The notes beneath the pieces are model-generated. The model ran no database searches and was not told the DNA's origin. It saw only the letters and a list, made by a program, of their open reading frames with translations. This document shows positions 14,470 through 23,475 of a DNA stretch of 41,138 bases, piece by piece. How positions within the stretch are numbered: position 1 is the first letter of the stretch; every line of letters begins with the position of its first letter. Source of the stretch: a virus; IMG/VR virus record IMGVR_UViG_3300043538_000019, positions 1-41,138 of that record; one strand, given 5' to 3'. A program made the position numbers and the translations under genes.

Positions 14470-15387
14470 GTGTCAACAAACATTGTTACGTTCTACGTCC
14501 AGCAGTTCGCCAAGCAGCTGAACGAGCTCGTTCAACAGAAGACCTCCCGCCTGCGCAAGTGGGCCACCGAAGACAAGTACGTCGGCCAAGCCGCCTCGCC
14601 TGTCGAGCAGGTTGGACCGGTTGCCATGCAGCCCGTCACGCAGCGCTACGGCCCAATGCAACGCGTGGACGCCCCGACGAATCGTCGCTGGGTGTACCCG
14701 TCCGATTACGACTTGCCGCAGCTGTTCGATAATTTCGACAAGCTGCGCCTGCAGATTGACCCCAAGGGCAAGTTCACCAAGAACGCCCACAACGCGGCCA
14801 ACCGCCAATACGATGACTTGCTGATCGCGGCCTTAGGTGGCACCGCCCAGACCGGCGTCGCCGGCGCGACTGCCACCGTTTTACCCGCTGGCAACATCAT
14901 CTCTGTGAACCAAGGCGCCACCGCGCCAACGGGTTTGACGGTCGCCAAGCTGCGCCAAGCGAAAATGCTCGCGATGCAGAACGAAGCCTACTCGGATGAC
15001 GAGGGCGATCCGGGCGACCCCAACTCTGGCCTCGTGTGCGTCGCCGGCGCGCGCCAGCTCGACAATTTGATGGCCGAAGCGCAGGTGATCAGCCGCGACT
15101 TCAACGACCAGCCTGTGCTCGAGGAGGGGCGCGTCAAGCGTTTCCTCGGAATCGACTTCGTGCGCTCTGAGCGCTTGCTCACTGGCACGGACGATCAGGC
15201 CGGCACGTCCGTCAAGGTGCACTTGTGGCAGCGCGAAGGCCTGCACTTGGGCGTGTGGAATGACATCACGACCAACATGAGCCAGCGCCATGACCTGCAG
15301 TCCGAGCCGTGGCAGTGCTACGTGTTCATGACCGCTGGCGGCACCCGCTTGGAAGAGAACCGCGTCTACCAGATTTGGGCCCGATAA
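14470..15387 (+). CDS. Major capsid protein, 305 aa
   Basis: The GTG start follows a GGAG. The protein has the length and composition of an HK97-fold podovirus capsid protein: a helical N-arm (Tyr-Val-Gln-Gln-Phe-Ala-Lys-Gln-Leu), a mixed core, and a C-terminal beta-rich part ending Val-Tyr-Gln-Ile-Trp-Ala-Arg. Position after the scaffold and before decoration genes supports the call. Copies would assemble the head shell. Confidence 0.82.
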   Translation: MSTNIVTFYVQQFAKQLNELVQQKTSRLRKWATEDKYVGQAASPVEQVGPVAMQPVTQRYGPMQRVDAPTNRRWVYPSDYDLPQLFDNFDKLRLQIDPKGKFTKNAHNAANRQYDDLLIAALGGTAQTGVAGATATVLPAGNIISVNQGATAPTGLTVAKLRQAKMLAMQNEAYSDDEGDPGDPNSGLVCVAGARQLDNLMAEAQVISRDFNDQPVLEEGRVKRFLGIDFVRSERLLTGTDDQAGTSVKVHLWQREGLHLGVWNDITTNMSQRHDLQSEPWQCYVFMTAGGTRLEENRVYQIWAR

Positions 15388-15440
15388 TTTTTAGCTAGGC
15401 GAAGGGGGCAGGTCCCCAGCCGGCATAAGGAGCTTACGCA

Positions 15441-16133
15441 ATGGCGATTGTAAATACGAAAGGCGCGCTGATCTCGAACTACGATGCGCAACCACGCATC
15501 ATCTCGAGCGGCTATCTTGCTGGGTCGAACGACACGAACACGGTGGGAACCGTGGCTGCGGCCTCGACCGACAACATCGCCTCGACGTACCGCTTTGGCT
15601 TCCTGCCATCCGGTGTGCGGCTCATCGATATCCAGTTGATGAACGATGCCACGACCGCTGGCGTGTGGAAACTAGGCGTCCTGTGCAACACACAGCAGTC
15701 CTTGAACTTGGGCGGCCCGGGCTTCTCGGTTCAGACTTGGAGTTCGACCCAGGCCTACGTGCCCGGCAACGTCGTGCTCTTCAATGGCGTGGTCTACTAC
15801 TGCACCACCGGCAACACCAACAGCCAGCCGCCATCCGGCAACTGGACCACTGGTGGCGCGCAGGTCGCGGCGGCAGGAGCCGTGCCGATTCCGAACGCCG
15901 ATCAGATTTTGGCGACCGGCGTATCTACCGCCGCGGCAAACACCATCTGGAAGAGCGTCTATTCGCCGTCCATCGGCGCGGTGGGCTTTGCCGCTGCGAA
16001 CGTAGGACTGCGGGTGTGGGAACTCTTGGGGATGGTGCAGGACCCTGAGTACATGTTCCACCTGGTGGCGACGGCTACCACGGCGCCCACGGCCAACGGG
16101 AACATCTCGCTGCAGTACACCTGGGCCCGCTAA
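15441..16133 (+). CDS. Head decoration protein with carbohydrate-binding-like insert, 230 aa
   Basis: The ATG has an AAGGAGC upstream. The ends are beta-rich and Ala/Thr-rich like a capsid cement protein. The middle (nt about 15738-15863) carries Trp-Ser-Ser, Tyr-Val-Pro-Gly-Asn-Val-Val, Tyr-Tyr-Cys-Thr and Pro-Pro-Ser-Gly-Asn-Trp, the spacing of small chitin-binding-type (CBM5/12-like) modules. A similar module occurs in the tail nozzle protein. It may let virions stick to glycans. That function is inference. Confidence 0.6.
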   Translation: MAIVNTKGALISNYDAQPRIISSGYLAGSNDTNTVGTVAAASTDNIASTYRFGFLPSGVRLIDIQLMNDATTAGVWKLGVLCNTQQSLNLGGPGFSVQTWSSTQAYVPGNVVLFNGVVYYCTTGNTNSQPPSGNWTTGGAQVAAAGAVPIPNADQILATGVSTAAANTIWKSVYSPSIGAVGFAAANVGLRVWELLGMVQDPEYMFHLVATATTAPTANGNISLQYTWAR

Positions 16134-16367
16134 ATGGCCACGGTTCGCTTCAGCATCAATCCGGAGGACCCGATTGAACTGGTGGTGATCGCCGCAGGTG
16201 CGGCGGTCGTCACCAAGAAGATCGAGCTCACCATCGAGCAGGCCGCGGTCATCACGGATTCCACCAACCCCACGAGTCCACGCGCCATCAAGCGTTCGGA
16301 GGTCATCATTGCGCTCGACAACCTGCGCGCTGCGATCATGCGCGATAACGTGAGCCTGAACGACTAG
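16134..16367 (+). CDS. Small virion-region protein, 77 aa
   Basis: The ATG begins directly after the upstream stop. Beta strands with repeated Val and Ile precede a C-terminal helix (Leu-Asp-Asn-Leu-Arg-Ala-Ala-Ile). It is probably a minor structural protein, judged only by its position between capsid and adaptor genes. Confidence 0.5.
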   Translation: MATVRFSINPEDPIELVVIAAGAAVVTKKIELTIEQAAVITDSTNPTSPRAIKRSEVIIALDNLRAAIMRDNVSLND

Positions 16368-16370
16368 GCC

Positions 16371-16715
16371 ATGCAGCCGAGCAACTATGTCCACGCCACG
16401 AGATTAGCCGGCGTTGCAGCGATCAACTGCAAGGCTGGTGTTTGCGGGGCGCCTGGCCCTGCCGGCATTGCGCGCGATACCGAGTTCTTAGGCTGCTACA
16501 TCGATCTGCAGGCTGGCGCAGGTGCGATACTCACGGTCGGCGGTTTTGGCGATAACGCGGGCGCCGCAGCGCCGTGGCTCATCAATGGCCAGATCACCCT
16601 TGATCAGGATTTTTTCTTCCCGTGGCCGCTGCTCAATGAGTTCGGTCCGCTGATCTTTACCCCGTCGGTCACCAACGTCATCTGGGTATTCACGCGCGCC
16701 TATACCGGGCCTTAA
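16371..16715 (+). CDS. Putative head fibre or decoration protein, 114 aa
   Basis: The protein is Gly/Ala-rich and beta-rich, with a Gly-Ala-Pro-Gly-Pro-Ala-Gly stretch and an aromatic C-terminal half. It has no charged active-site motif. It lies between the capsid and tail adaptor, which suits a decorating protein. Confidence 0.5.
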   Translation: MQPSNYVHATRLAGVAAINCKAGVCGAPGPAGIARDTEFLGCYIDLQAGAGAILTVGGFGDNAGAAAPWLINGQITLDQDFFFPWPLLNEFGPLIFTPSVTNVIWVFTRAYTGP

Positions 16716-16720
16716 GCGCT

Positions 16721-16753
16721 CTTTCATGTGCCCGCGACTTGAAGCATAAGTCG
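16721..16753 (+). other. Degenerate repeat with hairpin, copy 3
   Basis: CTTTCATGTGCCCG (16721-16734) matches the repeat at 11 of 14 positions. It is followed by a perfect six-pair stem CGACTT / AAGTCG (16735-16753) just ahead of the adaptor start. The stem is kept while its sequence differs between copies, which suggests the RNA fold matters. Confidence 0.5.
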
Positions 16754-16758
16754 GACCC

Positions 16759-17370
16759 ATGGCAAGCCAAGTCGATATCTCAAATCTCTGCCTCTCGATC
16801 CTCGGGAAGCCATCGATTGCAAGCTTAGGCGACAACAGCAACGCCGCCCGCGTCGTCAATATTGAGTACGACATGATTCGCCGCGCGCTGCTGACCGGCC
16901 CGGGAACCTGGCGTTTTTCAATCAAGCGCGCAAGCCTTCCATCGCTCACCGCGGTCCCGGTCTCAGGTCCCTACCAGACGATGTACGCGTTGCCATCCGA
17001 CTGCCTGCGAATCCTGCAGGTCGGCGACATGTACCCGGGGCTTGACCTCTCCGACTATCGGTTAGGTCCGACCGATGCCGACTACACGCAAGAGGGGCGC
17101 AACCTGCTGTGTGATTACGGCTCGCCGCTCTCGCTGCAGTATGTCGGAGATGTCACCGATACGACGCTATTCGATGCCTGGTTCGTCATCTACTTCGCCG
17201 CGCAGCTCGCATGGACCTGCTGCGAGCGATTGACGGGATCCGATGCCAAGCAGCAAGCCGCGATGTCCCGCAAGGAATACGCACACAGCCAGGCTGCTTC
17301 CTCTAACGCGATGCTGAACCCGCCACAGAACACCGCCGACGAGACTTGGGTCGCGGCGCGGATGCAGTAG
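16759..17370 (+). CDS. Tail tubular protein A-like adaptor (gp11 type), 203 aa
   Basis: The start Met-Ala-Ser-Gln-Val-Asp-Ile-Ser-Asn-Leu-Cys-Leu, followed by Leu-Gly, and the central Tyr-Ala-Leu-Pro-Ser-Asp-Cys-Leu-Arg-Ile motif are typical of T7 gp11-like adaptors. It would form the ring joining portal and nozzle. It overlaps the nozzle gene start by one base. Confidence 0.8.
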   Translation: MASQVDISNLCLSILGKPSIASLGDNSNAARVVNIEYDMIRRALLTGPGTWRFSIKRASLPSLTAVPVSGPYQTMYALPSDCLRILQVGDMYPGLDLSDYRLGPTDADYTQEGRNLLCDYGSPLSLQYVGDVTDTTLFDAWFVIYFAAQLAWTCCERLTGSDAKQQAAMSRKEYAHSQAASSNAMLNPPQNTADETWVAARMQ

Positions 17371-20360
17371 TGGGCCGCGCTTCCCCCGCAATCGCCGCCT
17401 TTGATGCCGGCGAGTTCTCTCCGCAGATGGAGGGGCGGATCGATATCGAGAAGTACCCGCGCGCCGCGCACATCCAGCAGAACTTCATTGCGCTGAAGCA
17501 GGGCCCCTCCACATTCCGGCAAGGCACGGTCTATGTGCAGCCGGTCAAGAACTCAGCCAATCGCACGTGGCTTCGCCGTTTCGAGTTCTCGCAGACGCAG
17601 GCCTTTCAACTTGAGTTCGGTGATAAATATGTTCGCTTTTTCACCAATCACGGGCCTCTCCTATCCACTGGCAATCCTGCATACAACGGCGCCACGGCTT
17701 ACGTCCTGGGCAATCAGGTCGTCTCTGGCGGCATCACTTACTACTGCATCGCGCCCACCACGGGGAACGCCCCGCCCAATGCGACCTTTTGGTATCCGAT
17801 GGCGCCTTACCAGGGCAGTGCAACGGTTGCGATCTATGAGATTCCGAGCCCCTATGCGGTAGCCGATCTCACCGATTCATTGGGCGAGTTCACGCTGCAG
17901 ATCAATCAGTCTGGGGATGTGCTCTACATTGCCGGCGGTCAGGCAGGCGTAGGGCCCGCTGGCGTGGGATACCCGGCCTACACACTCACGCGTTTCGCGA
18001 ACGCCCCGCCCAATTGGCAATTCGCCCAGTACGCGCCCACCGATGGCCCCTTCTCGCCCTTCACACCGCTTACGCCAGGCGCTGAGATCGCCCTCACCGT
18101 ATCGGCCGTGATGGGCAATGCGATCACCATCAATGCGTACGGCGGCAATCTCTTCGCTGCCACAGATGTCGGGCGCCTGGTGCGCATCGGCTCGCAGTAC
18201 TTCAACAATACGCCCTGGGCGACGGCGACCGCGGTAGTGGCCGGGGCGACCTTCGTCAACAACGGCAACAACTATTTGGCGCTCAATGCCGCGACCACTG
18301 GCGGCTCGCCTCCGGTGCACACCGCTGGCGCTGCGCTCGATGGGCCAGCGGGCGTGCGATGGCTCTACACCGATTCAGGCTATGGCGTCGCCCAGATCAC
18401 CGCCTTCACGAGCGCCACCCAGGTCACAGCCAAGGTGCTGACGCGCTTCCCAGCGAACTGCGTGGGCACCGCGGCGGCGATCACGGCGATATCGCAGGCG
18501 AACCCGGCCGTTGTAACGGTAGCCAACGCCTTCACGGCTGGCGAGGCTGTTTTCATCACGGGCGTCAATGGAATGACGCAGATCAACGGCAACCCCTACA
18601 CGAATCAAACCGCAGCAGGCGCGACCGTCACCTTGGCCGGCATCGACTCGACCGGCTATTCCGCTTATGTCTCCGGCGGCACCATCATCGGCAATGCATC
18701 GGTCGAATGGCAATTGGGCGCGTGGTCGAATACCACCGAATGGCCTCGAGCGCTCGGCTTCTTCAAGGACCGATTGTTCTGGGCCGGCAAGCTCAACGTA
18801 TGGGGCTCAGTTCCCGGGCTGTACAACTCCCACACGCCGGATTTCTTCGGCCAGCAGACGACCGACTCCGCAGTCAACATCCTGGTGTCAGGGTCCGACT
18901 CCTCGAACATCGTCTGGATGATCGCCGCGAACATCCTGCTCGTCGGCACCCAGGGCGGCGAGTACGGCATCGATGCGGCCAACTTTTCTAGCTCGCCTCT
19001 GGGGCCTGCCAACATCGAATGCCTGCGGCAATCAAATTGGCGCTGCCGCCCCATCGCCCCAGAGCTCGTTGGCGTCTCGGTGCTCTACGCACAGCGAGCG
19101 GGGCGAAAGATCTTCGCGATGGACTACAACTTCTATCTGAACCGGTACGACTCGACCGATCAGAGCAAGTTCTCCTACCACGCGACCATCGGAGGCATAT
19201 CCGGCATTGCTTTTCAGCAGGAGCCATGGTCGATCCTCTGGGGCTGGCGCGCCGATGGAACCTTCCTCTCGTACACCTTCAATCGTGAGGACAATGTCAC
19301 GGCTTGGTGCCGCCACAACATGGGCAACGGTGGCATCGTCGAATCGATGTCGGTGACGCCTGCGCCAGATGGATTGCGCGATGAATTCTGGTGCATCGTC
19401 AATCGCACGATCAACGGCGCAGTCATTCGCACCGTTGAGTACCAGCCGAAGCACTACGAGGGCCCGCAAGGCGGCAACCCAGGCGATGCGCAATCTTCAG
19501 CGTGGTACGTAGATTGCGGCGTGCAATATATCGCCCCGCCATTTGGCGTGATCACCAACGTGCAGTTGAACTTGGTGCCTTCTAATCCGATCCGCTTCAT
19601 CGTGACGGTGCCGAATAACTTCGTGGCCGGTCAAACCGTCAACGTCGCCGGTGTGCTCTTCACTGGCTCGCGAAACCCCAATGGCGTCTGGCAGATCGAA
19701 TCAGCGACCGCGACTCAATTCACCTTCCGCGATCCGAATAACATCGTAGGCACCTTCGTGTATCTATCTGGTGGAACCGCGAATGTGAGCACGCCGGCTG
19801 GCACCACCAATATCTCAGGGCTGCCGCCAGTGCTGTGGAATCAGACGGTGAATATCTTCGCCGATGGCGGCAAGCAGCCACAGCAGGTGGTGTCGGCAAC
19901 TGGCACGCTCACGCTGCAGGGCACGCTCAACACCGTGACAATCGGCTTCCCGTACCAAGGGAACCTTGTGCCCATGCGCCCCGAAGGTGGGGCTGATATT
20001 GGCACTGCGCAGGGCAAGAAGAAACAGGGCTCGAATCTCGTACTGCGCCTGGTCGACTCGTTGGGCGGCCAGGTCGGGCAGCTCTCAAACATCAATTGGC
20101 AGACGCAGCTTTATCAGGACCCGCTGGGCCTCTTGACGCAAAGCGTGCAGGACTTCGAGGCGATTCGCTACAACGACACCACGACGACTTTGGATTCACC
20201 GCCGCCCATTCAGTCTGGCGATTTCCCAGTGTCTTTCCCGATGCGTCAGACGTCTGATCAGGATCAAAGCGATCTCTACATGCTGATCCAGCAGAACGAT
20301 CCGATGCCGATGACCATCGCTGGGCTTTTCCCGTCGTACAAGGTTGAGGAGCCGCAATGA
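17370..20360 (+). CDS. Tail tubular protein B-like nozzle with inserted beta domains, 996 aa
   Basis: A GTG start overlaps the adaptor stop. The N-terminus (Phe-Asp-Ala-Gly-Glu-Phe-Ser-Pro-Gln) and overall style match gp12-type nozzle proteins, which close the tail tip. At 996 aa it is longer than T7 gp12. The excess includes a CBM5/12-like module (nt about 17680-17800: Tyr-Val-Leu-Gly-Asn-Gln-Val-Val, Tyr-Tyr-Cys, Phe-Trp) and two similar beta segments (nt about 18478-18690 and 19560-19800), each with Val-x-[Val/Ile]-x-Gly-Val and a Tyr-x-Ser-Gly-Gly-Thr end, resembling FCCH domains. These probably face outward as receptor or glycan contacts. Confidence 0.78.
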   Translation: MGRASPAIAAFDAGEFSPQMEGRIDIEKYPRAAHIQQNFIALKQGPSTFRQGTVYVQPVKNSANRTWLRRFEFSQTQAFQLEFGDKYVRFFTNHGPLLSTGNPAYNGATAYVLGNQVVSGGITYYCIAPTTGNAPPNATFWYPMAPYQGSATVAIYEIPSPYAVADLTDSLGEFTLQINQSGDVLYIAGGQAGVGPAGVGYPAYTLTRFANAPPNWQFAQYAPTDGPFSPFTPLTPGAEIALTVSAVMGNAITINAYGGNLFAATDVGRLVRIGSQYFNNTPWATATAVVAGATFVNNGNNYLALNAATTGGSPPVHTAGAALDGPAGVRWLYTDSGYGVAQITAFTSATQVTAKVLTRFPANCVGTAAAITAISQANPAVVTVANAFTAGEAVFITGVNGMTQINGNPYTNQTAAGATVTLAGIDSTGYSAYVSGGTIIGNASVEWQLGAWSNTTEWPRALGFFKDRLFWAGKLNVWGSVPGLYNSHTPDFFGQQTTDSAVNILVSGSDSSNIVWMIAANILLVGTQGGEYGIDAANFSSSPLGPANIECLRQSNWRCRPIAPELVGVSVLYAQRAGRKIFAMDYNFYLNRYDSTDQSKFSYHATIGGISGIAFQQEPWSILWGWRADGTFLSYTFNREDNVTAWCRHNMGNGGIVESMSVTPAPDGLRDEFWCIVNRTINGAVIRTVEYQPKHYEGPQGGNPGDAQSSAWYVDCGVQYIAPPFGVITNVQLNLVPSNPIRFIVTVPNNFVAGQTVNVAGVLFTGSRNPNGVWQIESATATQFTFRDPNNIVGTFVYLSGGTANVSTPAGTTNISGLPPVLWNQTVNIFADGGKQPQQVVSATGTLTLQGTLNTVTIGFPYQGNLVPMRPEGGADIGTAQGKKKQGSNLVLRLVDSLGGQVGQLSNINWQTQLYQDPLGLLTQSVQDFEAIRYNDTTTTLDSPPPIQSGDFPVSFPMRQTSDQDQSDLYMLIQQNDPMPMTIAGLFPSYKVEEPQ

Positions 20361-20782
20361 TCGTCGAGCCGTTCAAGGCTTACCACGTCGACTTGCTTCG
20401 CGCGCAAGGCGTGCAGACAGCGCAGCTGCGCGAGGTCTCGTATGTGCCCGCCACCTATGCCAGTGTCCCGGCAGGACCGGCGGTGACGGTTTTTTCAGGT
20501 GATCGCATCGTGCTCTGCGGGGGGATCGCGATCAAAGCGCCGCAGCGCGGCGATTGCTGGGCGCTGCTCTCGGAGCAAGCAGGCGCGCACATGGTGTGGC
20601 TGCACTACGCAGTGAAGCGATTCATCAGCATGCAGAACTGGCGTCGCCTCGAGGCTACGGTCGAGGAGAACTTCGGCCAAGGCTGCAGGTGGGTCGAGTT
20701 ACTTGGCTTTGAGTTCGAGGGACGAATGCCCGGCTACGGACTGAACGGTGAAACTCACATGCGTTACGCGAAGGTGGGCTGA
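20357..20782 (+). CDS. GNAT-like internal virion protein (T7 gp13 type), 141 aa
   Basis: The start overlaps the nozzle stop (ATGA). The fold pattern is acetyltransferase-like: an N-terminal helix, a strand with Gly-Gly-Ile-Ala, a central Trp-Ala-Leu-Leu, then a helix and a Gly-Phe-Glu-Phe-Glu-Gly strand. Phages of this type carry a gp13-like protein here that assists assembly of the ejection apparatus. Catalytic acetyl-CoA residues are not evident, so the role is probably structural. Confidence 0.6.
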   Translation: MIVEPFKAYHVDLLRAQGVQTAQLREVSYVPATYASVPAGPAVTVFSGDRIVLCGGIAIKAPQRGDCWALLSEQAGAHMVWLHYAVKRFISMQNWRRLEATVEENFGQGCRWVELLGFEFEGRMPGYGLNGETHMRYAKVG

Positions 20783-21249
20783 TGGCATTTCTCCCGGCAA
20801 TCCTGCCGTACGTCGCCGCCGGCGCGAGCGCCATTGGCTACGCCAAGCAATCACAGGCCGCTGACTACAACGCCAAAGTTTCGACGAACGAAGCGAACAT
20901 GTCGGTCAACCAGGCGAACGCCCAGGAAGGCCAGGTGCGCCGCGCCGGCCGCGAAGCCCTTGGACGACAGGCCGCAGCCTTCGGTGCCGCGGGCGTGGGC
21001 TACGGCGGTTCATCGGAAACCGCGCTCGATCAGTCGGCGATCAACCAGGAACTCGATGCGCTCAACACGCGCAACAAGGGCACGATCACCGCCTACGGCT
21101 ACAGAACGAATGCTGGCCTAGAGCAGGATCAAGCGAAGGGCTACGGGCTCATGGCCGGGGCTGCGCTTCTAAAAGGCTTCGGCAGCAACTACACGTACAC
21201 GCCATCTCCTGCTACTCAATCCGGCGTGACCACGCCTGGCTACAGCTAA
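20782..21249 (+). CDS. DNA ejection / internal virion protein (gp14 type), 155 aa
   Basis: A hydrophobic N-terminal segment (about residues 4-20) is followed by a long Ala/Gln-rich helical body with no charged catalytic motifs. It matches gp14-like core proteins that leave the head at infection and form a pore in the outer membrane. Its position, second in the ejection block, supports this. Confidence 0.65.
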   Translation: MAFLPAILPYVAAGASAIGYAKQSQAADYNAKVSTNEANMSVNQANAQEGQVRRAGREALGRQAAAFGAAGVGYGGSSETALDQSAINQELDALNTRNKGTITAYGYRTNAGLEQDQAKGYGLMAGAALLKGFGSNYTYTPSPATQSGVTTPGYS

Positions 21250-23475
21250 ATGGCACGCGGCGCCCCAGGCGAGGAGGGCTACACACCGCAGGTCTCACCT
21301 GAAGACTTGCCGCGGAAGATCATCCCGCGCATGGAAGCGGTGCCGGTAGGCCAAGCCTTCGAGCAAGCGGCCGATGCGAGCAATCGCAAGTACCAAGCGG
21401 ACTCAGCGACCTGGGCTGGCGATCAACTCGCCGCCGCGCGCGTGCAGGCGGTCAAGAGCCTACAGGATATGAAGGCAGCGGTGCCGGCGGGCGAGGACCC
21501 TGGCGACTTCTCCACCAAATTCGCAGCCACGCTCGACAAGCAGACGGCATCGCTCACGGATAACCCCCTGGTGCAGAACAATCCGTACGCCAGCAGGATG
21601 ATCGCTCACGGCATCGGCCAGATGCGCCAGACGCTCCTTGATCACACGCAGGAGTGGGAGGCAACCCAGCGCGTGGCCTATCGCGGGAATGCGGTTGATC
21701 AGAACCTGGAAACTCAACTAGGCGTCGTCACCGCTCATCCTGAGATGAGGGGGCAAGTCGCTTCGACCCTCACTGATCAGATCAACAGCATCGGCGGCGA
21801 TCCGTCGGCGCGGTATGCGCGCATGCGAAAAGTCGATGACGCGCTTTCGATGGCGGCCGCCACTGGATTGACGCAGCAGAATCCTAGGGCCGTGCTCGAG
21901 GGACTGAATGATCCGACCAAAGCCGACGAGGCGTTTCATCGCATGACCGAGCCGCAGCTCGAGGCGTTTCGCCAAAAGGCGAACGATCAACTGACGCGCC
22001 CCGCCTTTGGGTATCTGACCGATGGCGACACCGCGAGCGCCCAGCGCTACCTCGACAAGAACAAGGACGTGATGGACCAAAAGACCGCGTACTCGCTGCA
22101 GAACGCGATCGACGCCAAAGCTCGCGAGAAGCAGAACGATGCGAAGCAGGACATTGCCGATCGCTTCCAGGACTCGATGACCGCCGCGCAGTACGGCCTT
22201 GAACACCCGGTGAGCGTTACGCGCGCTGAGATGGATGTGCTGCACCCAAAGGATGGGCAGCGCTATTGGGATTCTCTGCAGGGCATCGTCGCCGCTGGCG
22301 CGAAGGCGAAAGACTACGACAAGATGACGCCGGAGCAGGTCAATGCGGACGTCAACGGCGCGCGCCCCACACACGGCGGGCCGGAAGTGGCGAACAACAT
22401 CAAGGCCTTCGAGATCCGCGCCAACGCCGCAGATCAGTCCTTGAAGGCCCGCAGCCAGGATCCGGCGCAGTTCGTCATTGACTCCGGTACCGGATGGAAG
22501 CCATTGGACTTCAGCAAGCCAGAGGACATGCTTGGCGACTTGCGCTCGCGTGCGAACACGCAGGGCGACGTGTCGCAGCAGATCGGCGTCAACACACCGC
22601 TCCTATCGAAGGGCGAACAGAAGCAGTTCACCAGCTGGCTGGCAGCGCAACCGCCCACTGATCGTTTGGCGACTCTCACGGCATTGCGCTCGAGCATGCC
22701 TAGCGATCAGGCCTACGCCTCACTTTTGAAGCAAGTGGCACCCGGTTCGCCGCTCACCGCAGTCGCCGGCGCCACGCTCGATCGGCCGCAGAACGGCAAC
22801 GTGCCAACTTGGTACAACTCGAACTTTGCGAATTCGCCCATTACCGGCCAGCGCATCTTGGAGGGAGAGTCGATCCTGCGCGACAAGGACGAGAAGGGTA
22901 TCGCCTCCAAGTTCCCGATGCCGAAGGACGCCGATCTCATGCCGCAGTTCATATCGGCGGTGGGCGGCTCAAACAGTGACTTGTTTCGCGGCCGGCCGGA
23001 GACACTCGAATCTACCTACGCGGCATTCAAGGCCTACTACGCCGCAGAGGCGAGCCACGCCGGCGTCACCAACGGCGTCATCAATACAACCATCGCTGCT
23101 AAAGCAGCGCGCGGCGTCGTGGGGAATGCGACGCAGTACGGCACCAGCAACATCGTCGTTCCAGCCGGCATGGACCCAACCAAGTTTGAAAGCACGGTGG
23201 ATGCCGCCACGCATACGGCATTGAAGGCCAGCGGCTACTCTGACAAGGACATCGAGGCGCTCAATGGCGCGGGCCTGCGCGAGCTTGGCGACACCTTGGG
23301 CACCGGCCGTTATGTGATGATCAACGGCAACGGCGATGCGCTCAGGTCCAAGGACGGCAAGAAGCCCGTCGTCATAGACTTGAACTCGCAGTTCAGCATT
23401 CCGCACGCGCCGCTGCCGACACCCGACGTCAAGACGACCGCCGCCGGTATCGCGGGCGCAAGGATGACGGACTGA
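21250..23475 (+). CDS. Internal virion / ejection protein (gp15 type), 741 aa
   Basis: The ATG directly follows the previous stop. It is a long, mostly helical protein rich in Ala, Gln and Asp with no membrane segment, as expected for a periplasm-spanning ejection protein. I see no lytic transglycosylase motif. It overlaps the next start by one base. The call rests on size, composition and gene order. Confidence 0.65.
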   Translation: MARGAPGEEGYTPQVSPEDLPRKIIPRMEAVPVGQAFEQAADASNRKYQADSATWAGDQLAAARVQAVKSLQDMKAAVPAGEDPGDFSTKFAATLDKQTASLTDNPLVQNNPYASRMIAHGIGQMRQTLLDHTQEWEATQRVAYRGNAVDQNLETQLGVVTAHPEMRGQVASTLTDQINSIGGDPSARYARMRKVDDALSMAAATGLTQQNPRAVLEGLNDPTKADEAFHRMTEPQLEAFRQKANDQLTRPAFGYLTDGDTASAQRYLDKNKDVMDQKTAYSLQNAIDAKAREKQNDAKQDIADRFQDSMTAAQYGLEHPVSVTRAEMDVLHPKDGQRYWDSLQGIVAAGAKAKDYDKMTPEQVNADVNGARPTHGGPEVANNIKAFEIRANAADQSLKARSQDPAQFVIDSGTGWKPLDFSKPEDMLGDLRSRANTQGDVSQQIGVNTPLLSKGEQKQFTSWLAAQPPTDRLATLTALRSSMPSDQAYASLLKQVAPGSPLTAVAGATLDRPQNGNVPTWYNSNFANSPITGQRILEGESILRDKDEKGIASKFPMPKDADLMPQFISAVGGSNSDLFRGRPETLESTYAAFKAYYAAEASHAGVTNGVINTTIAAKAARGVVGNATQYGTSNIVVPAGMDPTKFESTVDAATHTALKASGYSDKDIEALNGAGLRELGDTLGTGRYVMINGNGDALRSKDGKKPVVIDLNSQFSIPHAPLPTPDVKTTAAGIAGARMTD

